From Clostridium sp. CS001 (lineage in GTDB: Bacteria > Bacillota > Clostridia > Clostridiales > Clostridiaceae), in assembly GCF_020443565.1 (NCBI RefSeq), contig NZ_JAIZZN010000001.1, forward strand, positions 248,001-312,000: a stretch of DNA of 64,000 bases, read 5' to 3'. This document shows positions 28,688 to 39,421 of the stretch, piece after piece (the first letter of the stretch is position 1; every line of letters starts with the position of its first letter). The notes under the pieces are model-generated. The model saw only the letters and a list, made by a program, of their open reading frames with translations, had not been told where the DNA came from and searched no databases. Both the position numbers and the translations under genes were made by a program.

Positions 28688-30574
28688 TTATTGTGTCACT
28701 GGTGGTACTGGTTCTTTTGCTGTTAACGTTATAACATCTCCAACATCGGCCTTATCCCCCGGCTTTCTATCTTGTGATTCAATAATATAATCATCATTTC
28801 CAACAGTATTAATACTTATATCCAGGCTTTCAGCTAAAGCTTTTGCCTCTGCAATTGTTTTCCCCCTAAAGTCCGGAACAACAAATTCTTCTTTTTTAGG
28901 CTCTTCATACCTATAATAGCTAACACCTACGGAGTTACCTTCAATGACTTCTGCATATGCAGCAATATCTTGATTGAAAATCTTCCCATCTTGAGACTTA
29001 TCATTAGTCACTATTTCCTTTTTATTGCCTAATTTCAGCTTTTTATTTTGTAAAACTCGTTGTGCTTCATCTAAGGATAAGCCATTTAAATCTGGCACTT
29101 TAGTTGATTTAACTTCAGCTCCCTTACTTATTACTAAACTTATCTTATCGCCCTTTTGCACTGGACTATCTTCACTTGGATTTTGACTCATTACTATGCC
29201 ACTGGCAATGGTATCACTGAACTCCTCTGTAACATTACCTAGCACTAGTCCGCTTCCTTCAATAAGAGATTTTGCTGAAATTTTATCATACCCTTTAACA
29301 AGAGGAGCGGTGAAACTTTCTAATCCTTTACTAATATAAACCCTTACTTCTTGATTAGGTTTGACTTCCGTTCCCTCTTCTGGAAAACAGGTTGTAACAA
29401 CGTCCTTTGGCTTATCGCTATTCACTTCATCTGCTACTGAAAAAATGAGTCCTAACTTTTTAACTACCTCTTCTGCTTCTTTTTTATCAAGCCCTACAAT
29501 TTTAGGCACTAATATTTGATTCGTAACTTTGGGTTCACCTGGCGCTCCGCCTTTTGTTAAAATGTATCCTAAAGCGCTACCTAGAAGAATTACTAAAATT
29601 ATTGCAACTGAAATTATTATTTTTGTTTTGCTTTTTTTATTAACCTTATTTTTTTCTCCCTTAGGCACTTGTTCCTTTTCATAATCTAGTACATTTACAG
29701 GCTCCATAATTCTTGTGTATTCATTTTCATTGCTGCTTGTTGGTATATTGTAAGAACTGTTATTTTGTATCCTCTTCAAATCTAAAAACATCTCTTTTGC
29801 AGTTTGATATCTTTTTATAGGTTCCTTTTCAATAGCTTTAACTATTAATTTATTTAAATTCTCAGGAATATTACCATTAATTTGTTTAGGTGGTATAATT
29901 GGTTGTTGGATATGCTTTAATGCCACAGAAACAGGACTTTCTGCGTCATAAGGCACCCTACCTGTTGTCATCTCATAAAGCACTATTCCGAAAGAATAAA
30001 TGTCTGTTCTACAGTCCACAAAACTCGCTTTTGCTTGTTCTGGTGAGAAATAATGAGCCGACCCCATTACTGTACTAGTATTAGTGATGGTTACAGAGCT
30101 AGTGGCTTTTGCTATACCAAAATCCGTAACTTTAACTGTTCCATCTTCAGTTACTAGGATATTATGAGGTTTGATATCCCTATGTATAATTTTATTCTTA
30201 TGAGCACATTCAAGTGCTTTAGCAATTTGCATTCCATAGTCTATTACCTGATCACAATTCATGCTACCATTTTCAAGTATAATTTGCTTCAATGTTTTTC
30301 CTTCTATATATTCCATTACAATATAGTTAATATCCCTTTCACTTCCAACATCATAGATATTAACTATATTATTAGATGAAAGACTAGCTACTGATGCAGC
30401 TTCTCTTTTAAATTTTTCCATAAAGTCTGCATTATTTGAGTATTCTTCTTTTAGTATTTTTACTGCAACATAACGATTGAGTAAATGACACTTAGCTTTA
30501 TAAACTATTGCCATTCCACCCTCTCCAATTTTTTCAAGGAGTTCATATCTACTCCCTAATATGGTTCCTATCAT
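28688..30574 (-). CDS. prkC: Ser/Thr protein kinase PrkC with PASTA domains
   Basis: Membrane kinase sensing muropeptides or lipid II; in Bacillus it triggers germination. The kinase domain has the glycine loop GEGGMAIVYKAK, HRDIKPHNIL and DFG. One transmembrane segment (IIISVAIILVILLGSALGYI) follows a basic stretch at about residues 310-335. Four extracellular PASTA repeats are then seen, beginning near VPKIVGLDKKEA, APLVKGYDKISA, VPDLNGLSLDEA and VPDFRGKTIAEA. The ATG at 30574 (MIGTILGSRYELLEKIG) has AAGGAG nine bases upstream; the longer frame to 30622 is rejected. It overlaps prpC by 26 bases. Confidence 0.96.
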   Translation of the reverse strand: MIGTILGSRYELLEKIGEGGMAIVYKAKCHLLNRYVAVKILKEEYSNNADFMEKFKREAASVASLSSNNIVNIYDVGSERDINYIVMEYIEGKTLKQIILENGSMNCDQVIDYGMQIAKALECAHKNKIIHRDIKPHNILVTEDGTVKVTDFGIAKATSSVTITNTSTVMGSAHYFSPEQAKASFVDCRTDIYSFGIVLYEMTTGRVPYDAESPVSVALKHIQQPIIPPKQINGNIPENLNKLIVKAIEKEPIKRYQTAKEMFLDLKRIQNNSSYNIPTSSNENEYTRIMEPVNVLDYEKEQVPKGEKNKVNKKSKTKIIISVAIILVILLGSALGYILTKGGAPGEPKVTNQILVPKIVGLDKKEAEEVVKKLGLIFSVADEVNSDKPKDVVTTCFPEEGTEVKPNQEVRVYISKGLESFTAPLVKGYDKISAKSLIEGSGLVLGNVTEEFSDTIASGIVMSQNPSEDSPVQKGDKISLVISKGAEVKSTKVPDLNGLSLDEAQRVLQNKKLKLGNKKEIVTNDKSQDGKIFNQDIAAYAEVIEGNSVGVSYYRYEEPKKEEFVVPDFRGKTIAEAKALAESLDISINTVGNDDYIIESQDRKPGDKADVGDVITLTAKEPVPPVTQ

Positions 30575-31295
30575 CTCTGCACTCTCCTTCAAATACGATA
30601 ACTGATATGTTATCGCGTCCACCCTTAGATTTGCTCAAATCCACTAGCATTTTGCAACTAGAATCATTATCATTTTCCATAATAATATCATACATTTCAG
30701 AATAAGTCACATCATTAGTAAGCCCATCTGTACATAAAACACACTTGATTACCTTTGTCAAATCAACATCAAATAAATCAACTTCCACTAATTCATTCGT
30801 TCCAAGTGCCCTTGTAATAATATTTTTATTTGGATGATTTCTAGCTTTCTCTTCAGTTATAGTACCATTATCTAAAAGTTGTTGTACCAAAGAGTGATCT
30901 CTTGTAATCTTTGATAGCTCTCTTTTGTTATCAATAATATAACAACTACTGTCACCTACGTTTGCAACCACCATTTTATTTTGTTTCTTAAAACAAATTG
31001 TTACAGTTGTACCCATTCCTTTAAGTAAATCACTTTCTCTTGCAATATCATAAATTTTTTTATTTGCAGATTTTATCCCTTCTGAAAGCACATCTTTCAT
31101 GTTCAAACCGTGGTGATTACTTTTAATATAATCAATTATAATCTTAGTTGCAAGTTCACTGGCAACTTCTCCTGCATTATGCCCACCCATCCCATCTGCT
31201 ACAATATAAATTTCAATATCATCGCCCTCAAAATAACCTACTGAGTCTTCATTTGTCTTTCTAACATTTCCCACATCAGATAAAATCCCCAGCAT
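30549..31295 (-). CDS. prpC: PP2C-type phosphatase PrpC (Stp)
   Basis: Cognate phosphatase reversing PrkC phosphorylation. PP2C metal-binding motifs DGMGGHNAGE, GDSSCY, CTDGLT and GGRDNIS are all present. 248 aa, normal. GGGGGTG precedes the ATG. It overlaps prkC and follows rlmN by two bases, the standard rlmN-prpC-prkC order. Confidence 0.97.
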   Translation of the reverse strand: MLGILSDVGNVRKTNEDSVGYFEGDDIEIYIVADGMGGHNAGEVASELATKIIIDYIKSNHHGLNMKDVLSEGIKSANKKIYDIARESDLLKGMGTTVTICFKKQNKMVVANVGDSSCYIIDNKRELSKITRDHSLVQQLLDNGTITEEKARNHPNKNIITRALGTNELVEVDLFDVDLTKVIKCVLCTDGLTNDVTYSEMYDIIMENDNDSSCKMLVDLSKSKGGRDNISVIVFEGECRDDRNHIRE

Positions 31296-31297
31296 TG

Positions 31298-32353
31298 TTA
31301 CACCCCCTTATTTAAGTTCTTCTCCTTAATGTAGCTTCTTCTAAGTTGTCCACATGCCGCATTAATATCAAGTCCCATTTCTCTTCTTATTGTTGCCAAA
31401 ATATTATTAGCTTCAAGCACTTTCATAAACTCAGCAACATCGTCATTTGAAGATCTTTTTAATTCATTTTCTTTTATCTCATTGACTGGAATTAAGTTAA
31501 CATGACAAAGCATGCCCTTTAATAACAAACTTAACTTCTCTGCATCTTCACGGCTATCGTTAAGACCTTTTACAAGAGCATATTCAAAAGTTATTCTTCT
31601 GTTAGTCTTACTTATATAGTACTTGCACGCATCAATAACTTCTGCAATAGAATACTTATTTGCTATTGGCATAGTCTTCACTCTGGTCTCGTCTGTAGGA
31701 GCATGAAGTGAAATAGCCAGTGTTGTTTGCACGTTAGCATCTGCGAACTCTTTGATTTTAGGTACAATACCACAGGTAGAAATAGTTATATGTCTTTGCC
31801 CAATATTTAATCCATCCTCTGAATTCACAATATCAAGGAATTTCATTACATTTTCAAAGTTATCAAAAGGCTCCCCACTTCCCATTAATACAACATTAGA
31901 AATTCGCTCTCCAATTAGATTCTGAGATTTCATTATCTGAGACAACATCTCTCCGTTGGTTAAGTTTCTAACCATTCCGCCAATGGTAGAAGCACAAAAC
32001 TTGCATCCCATTCTACATCCAACTTGCGAGGATATGCATATTGAATTTCCATGTTTATACTTCATAACAACACATTCAATTAAATTACCATCATTCAATG
32101 AAAAGAGATATTTTCGTGTATCGTTTTGTTTTGAACTATATTCCTCTATAAGCTCTGGCATTCCAATATAAAAATTATTTTGTAGCTTTGCTTTTACAGT
32201 CTGTGGAATATTATTCATATTTTCAAATTTAAAAGTACCCTTATAAATAAAGTCCCATACCTGTTTTGCTCTAAATTCAGGTTCTCCATTACTTTTCATC
32301 CATTGCTTTAGTTCTATTAAGTTTAAGTCCAAGATATTTTCCACTTTATTCAC
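31298..32353 (-). CDS. rlmN: 23S rRNA/tRNA adenine-C2 methyltransferase RlmN
   Basis: Radical SAM enzyme methylating A2503 of 23S rRNA and A37 of some tRNAs. The cluster motif is CRMGCKFC, followed by [12 protein letters not shown] and [12 protein letters not shown]. The second essential cysteine lies in the C-terminal AACGQLR. 351 aa. Its stop is two bases from prpC, and rsmB ends at its start codon. Confidence 0.97.
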   Translation of the reverse strand: MNKVENILDLNLIELKQWMKSNGEPEFRAKQVWDFIYKGTFKFENMNNIPQTVKAKLQNNFYIGMPELIEEYSSKQNDTRKYLFSLNDGNLIECVVMKYKHGNSICISSQVGCRMGCKFCASTIGGMVRNLTNGEMLSQIMKSQNLIGERISNVVLMGSGEPFDNFENVMKFLDIVNSEDGLNIGQRHITISTCGIVPKIKEFADANVQTTLAISLHAPTDETRVKTMPIANKYSIAEVIDACKYYISKTNRRITFEYALVKGLNDSREDAEKLSLLLKGMLCHVNLIPVNEIKENELKRSSNDDVAEFMKVLEANNILATIRREMGLDINAACGQLRRSYIKEKNLNKGV

Positions 32354-33685
32354 CTACCACGACTTTATAATTTTGGTTATAAAAAAACCATCCATGTACT
32401 CATTTGGTAATATTGTAACAGAACCTTTATCGCTATAACTTATATTATTAAATTCGCCATAAAACACTGGTTCAATTTTAAAATCCGGATGTGATTCTAT
32501 AAACCACTGAATGTTCTCTTCATTTTCTTCCTTGTTAAGAGTACAAGTTGAATATACAAGAACCCCACCTTTTTTCACGTATTTTGAAGCGTTATCCATT
32601 ATCTTTCTTTGTGTTTCTATTATACTTTTCATGTTACTTATGTCTTTGCTCCACTTTATCTCTGGTTTTTTTCTTATAATTCCAAGACCAGAGCAAGGTA
32701 CATCCATAAGCACTCTGTCTGCTGATTCAAATAACTCCTCTACATAAACTGTAGCATCCATAACCTCACAGGTTGTATTTGTAATTCCTATTCTTTTTAA
32801 GTTTTCATTAATTAATGATAATTTGTTTTTATGTATATCAAATGCATGCACATTTCCTGTATTTTTCATAATTTCTGCAATATGTGTTGTTTTCCCTCCT
32901 GGGGCACTACAAAGGTCCAAGACTTTTAAATTTGGCTCAAGTTCCATAGACATTGCTGTGAGCATTGCACTTTCATCTTGAACAGTTATATAACCTTCGT
33001 TGAATAACAGGTTATTCTCTATATTTTTCCCTTTAATAATTCGTATAGCCTGTGAGCATACATAACCCTTTTCTATATTGTATCCATTTTCTATAAGTTT
33101 TCCCCAAATTTCTTCATAAGTTAGCTTTAGAGTATTTACTCTAACCGTAACATCAGGTTTATAATTTAATCCTTTTAGTATTTCTTCCGCTACAGTAGAT
33201 CCATATTGTTTTATAAAAAGTTTAACCAAGGCCTTAGTGAAGGAATATTCAAAGCATAATCTTTCAATATCATCCTTTTCATTATAGTAATGGACATCAA
33301 CATCCCTTAGATAATTTCGCAGAACACCATTAACAAGTTTTGATGCTCCTATATTGCTCTTTTTTTTAGTTAAATTTACAGCCTCATTAACTACTGCAAA
33401 GCTAGGGATCTTATCTAAAAACCTAATTTGATAAATTGATATTCTTAGTATATTCAAAACAAAACTATCTAATTTGTCTATGCCTTTCTTTATATAGTTA
33501 CACAATATCTTATCGATAGTATACTTGTATTTCAAAGTGCCATAAACTATTTCTGTAACTAATGCTTTATCTTTATCGTTTAATTCTGACTTGTTAAGTT
33601 CTAGTCCTAATACTATATTCGAATAAGCATTTTCATTTAATACCTTTTCTACAACTGTAATTGCTACTAACCTACTATTATCCAT
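32354..33685 (-). CDS. rsmB: 16S rRNA (cytosine-967-C5)-methyltransferase RsmB
   Basis: N-terminal NusB-like domain (about residues 1-140) and C-terminal methyltransferase with CSAPGGKTTH (SAM site), the catalytic DVPCSGLG and the second cysteine in YSTCTLNKEENE. 443 aa, normal. GAGGTAAC SD before the ATG. A zinc metallopeptidase often found between rsmB and fmt in clostridia is absent. Confidence 0.97.
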   Translation of the reverse strand: MDNSRLVAITVVEKVLNENAYSNIVLGLELNKSELNDKDKALVTEIVYGTLKYKYTIDKILCNYIKKGIDKLDSFVLNILRISIYQIRFLDKIPSFAVVNEAVNLTKKKSNIGASKLVNGVLRNYLRDVDVHYYNEKDDIERLCFEYSFTKALVKLFIKQYGSTVAEEILKGLNYKPDVTVRVNTLKLTYEEIWGKLIENGYNIEKGYVCSQAIRIIKGKNIENNLLFNEGYITVQDESAMLTAMSMELEPNLKVLDLCSAPGGKTTHIAEIMKNTGNVHAFDIHKNKLSLINENLKRIGITNTTCEVMDATVYVEELFESADRVLMDVPCSGLGIIRKKPEIKWSKDISNMKSIIETQRKIMDNASKYVKKGGVLVYSTCTLNKEENEENIQWFIESHPDFKIEPVFYGEFNNISYSDKGSVTILPNEYMDGFFITKIIKSW

Positions 33686-33757
33686 TTTGTTACCTCAATC
33701 TTTTATTAGATTTTATTTATTTATATAATAATAATCAGTCTTACTTAAAAACAAGTT

Positions 33758-34687
33758 TTATTTTAAAACTACGCCTTCATCAATACTATTTCCTACTATA
33801 TAATCCCTTACTTTTATAGTTTTTTTACCTGGGAATTGTATCTCTTCCACAAGCAAAACTCCATTTCCTGTAGACACCTTTAATCCTTCTTTTGAAACCC
33901 CTATAATAGTTCCAATTTCCTTACTGGACTCTTCATTTAAAACTTTTGATTTATATATCTTCATAACAGTATCTTTATAGTGAGTATATGCAATTGGCCA
34001 CGGATTTAATCCTCTTATGAAGTTATGAATATTAACATTGCTACACTTCCAATTTATGTTTGCCATTTCCTTACCTAGCATTGATGCATATGAGCTTTGA
34101 TCATCATTTTGCTTAACCGGTTTTATGTCATTATTTACTATACCATTTATTGTTTTAACTAAAAGTTCCCCACCACTATTCATAAGAATATCATGTAATT
34201 CTCCAGCTGTCATAGCACTTGGCAACTCAATTTCTTCTGTCAAAAGCATATCTCCTGTATCAAGCCCAACATCCATAAGCATTGTTGTATTACCACTTTT
34301 ACTTTCGCCTTCTATTATACACCAATTTATAGGAGCTGCACCTCTATATTGGGGTAATAAAGATGCATGCAGATTTATACATCCGTATTTTGGTATATCT
34401 AAAATTTCTTTAGGTAGGATCTGACCAAAGGCTACTACAACTATAAAATCTGGTTTTAACCCTTTAATTATTTCTATCATTTCCTCATTTTTTTTAAGTT
34501 TCAATGGCTGATATACTGGTATATTATAACTCTGTGCTAACTGCTTAACAGGTGATGCCGCTAAATTCTTACCTCTTCCTTTTGGCCTATCAGGCTGAGT
34601 AAAAACAGCAGAAACTTCAAAATCATTTATAAGTCTTTGCAATGGAGGCACAGAAAATTCTGGTGTTCCCATAAAAATTAATTTCAT
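33758..34687 (-). CDS. fmt: Methionyl-tRNA formyltransferase
   Basis: Formylates initiator Met-t[29 protein letters not shown], the catalytic [14 protein letters not shown] and GLDTGDML are family hallmarks, and a C-terminal OB-like domain follows. 309 aa. The ATG at 34687 has AGGAGG six bases upstream and follows the def stop by one base, so the longer frame to 34702 is rejected. Confidence 0.98.
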   Translation of the reverse strand: MKLIFMGTPEFSVPPLQRLINDFEVSAVFTQPDRPKGRGKNLAASPVKQLAQSYNIPVYQPLKLKKNEEMIEIIKGLKPDFIVVVAFGQILPKEILDIPKYGCINLHASLLPQYRGAAPINWCIIEGESKSGNTTMLMDVGLDTGDMLLTEEIELPSAMTAGELHDILMNSGGELLVKTINGIVNNDIKPVKQNDDQSSYASMLGKEMANINWKCSNVNIHNFIRGLNPWPIAYTHYKDTVMKIYKSKVLNEESSKEIGTIIGVSKEGLKVSTGNGVLLVEEIQFPGKKTIKVRDYIVGNSIDEGVVLK

Positions 34688-34688
34688 A

Positions 34689-35141
34689 TTACTCCTCCTC
34701 ATCCTCTAATGCTTTATCTATAAAAAGCACTCCATCTAAATGGTCAATTTCATGGCACAGGGCTCTTGCAAGAAGTCCTTCCCCTACAATTACTGTCTCT
34801 TCTCCGTTTTCGTTTAATGCTTTAACCGTAACTTTTAAAGGTCTATCTACACTTTTCTGTGCACCAGGCACACTTAAGCAGCCTTCATTAGTCACCTGTG
34901 AGCCTTGCATATCTACTATTTGCGGATTAATAATTGTTATAGGCCCGTTACCAACATCGACAACTGCTATTCGTTTTAAAATGCCAACTTGTGGTGCAGC
35001 AAGACCTACACCTTTAGAATGATACATTGTTTCTGTCATATCTTTTATTAGTAATAAAACCCTAGGGTTAATCTCATCTACCACTTTGCTCTTTTTTCTT
35101 AAGATGTCGTCTCCATAGGTTCTAATATTTCTTATAGCCAT
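34689..35141 (-). CDS. def: Peptide deformylase
   Basis: Removes the N-formyl group added through Fmt. Three catalytic motifs are intact: [18 protein letters not shown] and the metal-binding HEIDHLDG. 150 aa. The C-terminus is acidic. It lies one base upstream of fmt, so formylation and deformylation are cotranscribed. Confidence 0.98.
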   Translation of the reverse strand: MAIRNIRTYGDDILRKKSKVVDEINPRVLLLIKDMTETMYHSKGVGLAAPQVGILKRIAVVDVGNGPITIINPQIVDMQGSQVTNEGCLSVPGAQKSVDRPLKVTVKALNENGEETVIVGEGLLARALCHEIDHLDGVLFIDKALEDEEE

Positions 35142-35158
35142 AAAAACCCCTCCTTATT

Positions 35159-37360
35159 CTAACTCATGCTACTTGGGTTAATATCTATGCTAACCCTAAT
35201 ACTATTATAAACATTTTTAACTAGTTCATAAACTAAATTCTTTATTTTTTCTGCTAAAAGCTCCTCAATACTACCCTTGATGATAATTTGCCACCTGTAG
35301 AAGTTCTTAATTTTAGAAATACCACAAGGACAAGGACCTAACAATGTAATTTTATCATCATTTTGGATCTTATATTTTAAGTTTATACCAACATTTTGTA
35401 TACTTTTTATTAACAAATTTTCATCTTCAGAGCTCATGGTTATAACCAGAATACTTGTAAAGGGAGGGTAATCCATTGTTTTTCTCATATTAATTTCATT
35501 TTTATAAAAACTATCATAGTCATTATTTGCTGCATATTGAAGGGTACAATCATCAGCATTATAAGTTTGAATAACTACATTTCCTTCTTTTTTGCCTCTA
35601 CCTGATCTTCCTGAAACTTGAGTAATCAGTTGAAATGTCCGTTCAAAGGCCCTAAAATCAGGCAAATTTAATGATAAATCTGCTGCAATAACGCCTACTA
35701 AAGTAACATTTTCAAAATCCAATCCTTTAGCAACCATTTGAGTTCCAATTAAAATATCTGCTTGCCTCATTTTAAAGGTGTTATATATATATTCATAAGA
35801 ATTTTTTTTCCGAGTTGTATCAAAATCCATTCTCAGTGTTCTTGCACTTGGAAAAATCCTATTAATTTCTTGTTCAATTTTTTCAGTTCCCACTCCAAAG
35901 TACTTCACATAGCTACTCCCACAACTAGGACATGTTTTACTTATTTTCTCCTTTTCTCCACAGTAATGGCAAGTTAAGTATTCGCCTACATTATGGTAGG
36001 TTAACGAAATATCGCATTTTTTGCATTTAAAAACATAACCACATTTTCTACAGGAGACGAAGGTTGAAAATCCTCTTCTATTTAAAAATAATATAATCTG
36101 CTCTTTTTTCTCTAGAGCCTGTGTAATCCCTTCATGTAGTGACTTACTAAATATTGAACGATTGTTATTCATAAGTTCTTCACGCATGTCGACAATTTCC
36201 ACTTTTGGCATAGCCGCACCATCTGCTCTCTCGCTTATGGTAATTAATTCCAACTCGTTTTTAGTAGCTTTATAATAGCTTTCAATAGAAGGTGTTGCTG
36301 AGCCTAATAATAATTTACAATTTTCTAGTTCACATTTCATGTAAGCTATTTCACGAGCATCAAATTTAGGATCACTATCAGATTTATAACTTGCTTCATG
36401 CTCCTCATCTATAACAATAAGTCCTAGATTTTCAAAAGGCAAAAAGATAGCTGATCTTGCCCCAATAGCAATGTTAACATTCCCAAGTTTTACTCTCATC
36501 CATTCGTCAAAACGTTCTCCATCCGATAGCTTACTATGGAAAACAGCTATATTACGCCCAAATCTCCCTTTGAACCTCTCCACCATTTGAGGTGTTAAAG
36601 AAATCTCTGGTATAAGTATTATAGACTGTTTATTTTGTTTTAACATATAACTAACCAAATTCATATATATTTCAGTCTTTCCACTACCAGTAACTCCATG
36701 CATTAAAAACTTTTTCTTCTCTGAATTTATTATTAAATCAACCGATTGCTGTTGCCTAATATTTAACACCTTTTCTTCATATCTTGAATATGTATTTTCG
36801 TTATATCTATTAATTACAATTTCTTCTGTAGCTAAGAATCCATATTTAATCAATGTATTAATTGATGATAATGATTTATTAAAGTTTTTACTAAAATCGC
36901 TTTTGTTGTGTTTCATACTATTCATTTGTACTAATTCGTAAATATTTTTATAAGGCTCACTTAAAAACTTGCCCTCTAGTTCCTTGCCTACAGTTAGTAC
37001 CTGCATAGTTTTGCTTCTTATCCCTTTTGTTATACCCCTTGGAATAATAACTTTAATGCATTCTAAATATGTACAAAGATATTTTTTTTTCATAACTTTA
37101 ATAAGTTCAATATCAGTTATTTTAAGCAAAGGCATTTCATCACAAACACTTTTGATATCCTTAATTTTATTCACATTATCACACTGCATATAAAGTTCCA
37201 ACACAAAAGCATCTAAAGTCTTATTTCCCATGCCGAATGGCACCTTAACTCTAAATCCTAAATTAATTTTTCCCATTAAATCAACAGGTATTTTATATGT
37301 GAAAATCTTATCCACTTGAACCGAATCGTTATTAACCACAACTCCAGCATACTGATACAC
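35159..37360 (-). CDS. priA: Primosomal protein N' (PriA helicase)
   Basis: Restarts collapsed replication forks. It has an N-terminal 3'-DNA-binding domain, Walker A GVTGSGKTEIY, DEEHEASYK, GSATPSIESY, zinc-binding cysteine pairs (CRKCGYVFKCKKCD, CHYCG, CPSCGS) and QVSGRSGRG. 733 aa, typical. It begins with GTG after a GGGTGAT SD. Confidence 0.97.
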   Translation of the reverse strand: MYQYAGVVVNNDSVQVDKIFTYKIPVDLMGKINLGFRVKVPFGMGNKTLDAFVLELYMQCDNVNKIKDIKSVCDEMPLLKITDIELIKVMKKKYLCTYLECIKVIIPRGITKGIRSKTMQVLTVGKELEGKFLSEPYKNIYELVQMNSMKHNKSDFSKNFNKSLSSINTLIKYGFLATEEIVINRYNENTYSRYEEKVLNIRQQQSVDLIINSEKKKFLMHGVTGSGKTEIYMNLVSYMLKQNKQSIILIPEISLTPQMVERFKGRFGRNIAVFHSKLSDGERFDEWMRVKLGNVNIAIGARSAIFLPFENLGLIVIDEEHEASYKSDSDPKFDAREIAYMKCELENCKLLLGSATPSIESYYKATKNELELITISERADGAAMPKVEIVDMREELMNNNRSIFSKSLHEGITQALEKKEQIILFLNRRGFSTFVSCRKCGYVFKCKKCDISLTYHNVGEYLTCHYCGEKEKISKTCPSCGSSYVKYFGVGTEKIEQEINRIFPSARTLRMDFDTTRKKNSYEYIYNTFKMRQADILIGTQMVAKGLDFENVTLVGVIAADLSLNLPDFRAFERTFQLITQVSGRSGRGKKEGNVVIQTYNADDCTLQYAANNDYDSFYKNEINMRKTMDYPPFTSILVITMSSEDENLLIKSIQNVGINLKYKIQNDDKITLLGPCPCGISKIKNFYRWQIIIKGSIEELLAEKIKNLVYELVKNVYNSIRVSIDINPSSMS

Positions 37361-37396
37361 TTAATCACCCTTTTTTTTTAAACATTCTATAATATA

Positions 37397-37418
37397 AAAA
37401 AGCGCATTAGCGCTTTTT
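37397..37418 (-). terminator. Terminator built from the last coaBC codons
   Basis: Minus strand AAAAAGCGC-TAAT-GCGCTTTTT: a nine-pair stem whose 5' arm is the final Lys-Lys-Arg codons and whose loop contains the coaBC stop. Confidence 0.75.
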
Positions 37419-38597
37419 ATTTATTAAATTAAACAATTCCCTAGCAACTTGTTTTTTGGGCATTTTATCTATTGCTATTGGATCGTTATCTTTGCTTAGG
37501 ATAGTAACTTTGTTTTCTTCACTTGCAAAACCAATATCTGTTCCTGTTATATCATTAGCAACAATATAGTCTAAGTTCTTTTTTAGAAGCTTTTCTTTCG
37601 CATTTTGCAGTAAATCATTACTTTCAGCAGCAAAGCCAACTAATATTTGTTTCTTTTTATGTAATCCTAATTCTTTCAAAATGTCATTATCTCTTATTAG
37701 TTCTAAGTTTAATCCGCCTTCACCCTTTTTGATTTTAATACTAGAGTATAGTTTGGGCTTATAGTCTGCTACAGCCGCCGATTTTATAACTATGTCACTA
37801 TCTTCATAATTATTTAATACAGCCTCTCTCATCTCTTCATTAGTATTTATCCTTATAAAATTTACTCCAAAGGGAGTGGGCTGATTACATGGACCAGATA
37901 TTAAAGTTACAACTGCCCCTCTGTCTCTGGCTTCTTTGGCAATTGCATATCCCATTTTTCCAGAAGATCTATTTGTTATAAATCTTACTGGATCAATAGG
38001 TGCAATGGTAGGACCTGCTGTAACTAAAACCTTAGTACCCTTCATATCTTTTAAATCATATAAATTACTCATAATTACTTCAAAAATTTCTTCAGTTTGT
38101 GCTAATTTACCTTCGCCTATATCTCCACAAGCAAGTCTACCCGATGTTGGAGAAATAAAATCATAGCCAAAGGACTTAAGCTTTTTAATATTATCCTGTA
38201 CTACCAGGTTATTGTACATATTAACATTCATAGCCGGGGCAAAAATTACTGGTGCCTTGGTTGCCATAATAGTAGTAGTAAGTATATCATCAGCGATGCC
38301 ATTTGCAACTTTGCCAATTATATTAGCCGTTGCTGGAACAACAATAAGTAAATCTGCTTTTTTAGCAAGAGATATATGTTGTATCTCCCACGCTTTAGGC
38401 TCCTCAAACATATCATGTACTACCATGTTTTGACTGAGGGATTGAAAGCTTATAGGATTTACAAACTCCATTGCAGATTTAGTCATGATGACATGTACGC
38501 AAACATTTTCTTTTCTTAACCTACTAATGATATCTAAGGATTTATATGCTGCTATCCCACCTGAAACACCAATAACTACCGTTTTTTTATTTTCCAT
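37407..38597 (-). CDS. coaBC: Bifunctional CoaBC (PPC synthetase/decarboxylase)
   Basis: Joins cysteine to 4'-phosphopantothenate and decarboxylates the product, two steps before CoaD in CoA synthesis. The N-terminal flavoprotein CoaC opens VVIGVSGGIAAYKSLD, with catalytic-region HISLAKKAD and PAMNVNMYNN. The C-terminal CoaB contains VTAGPTIAPIDPVRFI and NRSSGKMGYAIA. 396 aa. rpoZ is two bases upstream. Confidence 0.97.
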   Translation of the reverse strand: MENKKTVVIGVSGGIAAYKSLDIISRLRKENVCVHVIMTKSAMEFVNPISFQSLSQNMVVHDMFEEPKAWEIQHISLAKKADLLIVVPATANIIGKVANGIADDILTTTIMATKAPVIFAPAMNVNMYNNLVVQDNIKKLKSFGYDFISPTSGRLACGDIGEGKLAQTEEIFEVIMSNLYDLKDMKGTKVLVTAGPTIAPIDPVRFITNRSSGKMGYAIAKEARDRGAVVTLISGPCNQPTPFGVNFIRINTNEEMREAVLNNYEDSDIVIKSAAVADYKPKLYSSIKIKKGEGGLNLELIRDNDILKELGLHKKKQILVGFAAESNDLLQNAKEKLLKKNLDYIVANDITGTDIGFASEENKVTILSKDNDPIAIDKMPKKQVARELFNLINKKR

Positions 38598-38598
38598 A

Positions 38599-38817
38599 TT
38601 ACTTTATTCCTTCTTTTGTTGTAATAGCAACAATGGCTCCTTCTTGAATTTCATGTATAGCTATAGTAACAGGCTTAGTGGAATCCACATGTACAAGTGG
38701 GCTTTGACCCTCTATTATTTGTCTTGCTCTTTTTGAGGTTGCTACAACTAAAGAATACCTGTTGTCTACCTTTTTTAATAAATCTACTATTGATGGGCTA
38801 ATCATTGAATTATTCAT
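38599..38817 (-). CDS. rpoZ: RNA polymerase omega subunit
   Basis: Small subunit helping beta' fold. MNNSMISPSIVDLLKKVDNRYSLV and SKRARQI are the family signature. 72 aa. Its start overlaps the gmk stop by eight bases (ATGAATAA), the conserved gmk-rpoZ coupling. Confidence 0.95.
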   Translation of the reverse strand: MNNSMISPSIVDLLKKVDNRYSLVVATSKRARQIIEGQSPLVHVDSTKPVTIAIHEIQEGAIVAITTKEGIK

Positions 38818-39421
38818 TACTTATTTCCTCCTTTAGAAAATCTGCATTCATTCTACCTACTCTACATCTTTCTGCAATTATAATGCTTTGAATTTTTTGA
38901 CAGGCATTAGATACAGTGTCATTTACCACTGCATAATCATATTTTGATACAAAGCTAATTTCTTTATGAGCGGATGTAAATCTAGTAATTAGGGACTCTG
39001 GTGTTTCACTGCCCCTATTTGTAATTCTATTCTTTAATTCCTCCATAGATGGCGGAAGAATAAAAATAAATAAACCCTTGGGATAAGCCTTTTTCACCTT
39101 AAGGGCACCTTGAATATCTATTTCAAGTATTACATCTCTGCCACCATCTAACACTTTTAAAACCTCGGATTTAGGTGTCCCATAATAATTTCCGTAAACC
39201 TGCGCATATTCAAGAAAATCATCTGATGCAATTCCTTCTAAGAACTTTTCTCTAGTTATGAAGTGGTAACTTTCTCCTTCTACCTCTCCATTTCTTGGAC
39301 TTCTTGTAGTAGCAGAAACTGAAATCCAAAAATCGTTCTTTTGCAAAAGCTCATTGCAGACAGTCCCCTTTCCAGCACCAGAAGGCCCTGAAATAACAAT
39401 AAGCTGACCTCTACCCCTCAT
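38810..39421 (-). CDS. gmk: Guanylate kinase
   Basis: Phosphorylates GMP to GDP. P-loop VISGPSGAGKGTVC, GMP-binding SATTRSPRNGEVEGESYHF and LEIDIQGALKV. 203 aa. Start overlaps the remA stop (TAATG). Confidence 0.98.
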   Translation of the reverse strand: MRGRGQLIVISGPSGAGKGTVCNELLQKNDFWISVSATTRSPRNGEVEGESYHFITREKFLEGIASDDFLEYAQVYGNYYGTPKSEVLKVLDGGRDVILEIDIQGALKVKKAYPKGLFIFILPPSMEELKNRITNRGSETPESLITRFTSAHKEISFVSKYDYAVVNDTVSNACQKIQSIIIAERCRVGRMNADFLKEEISNE

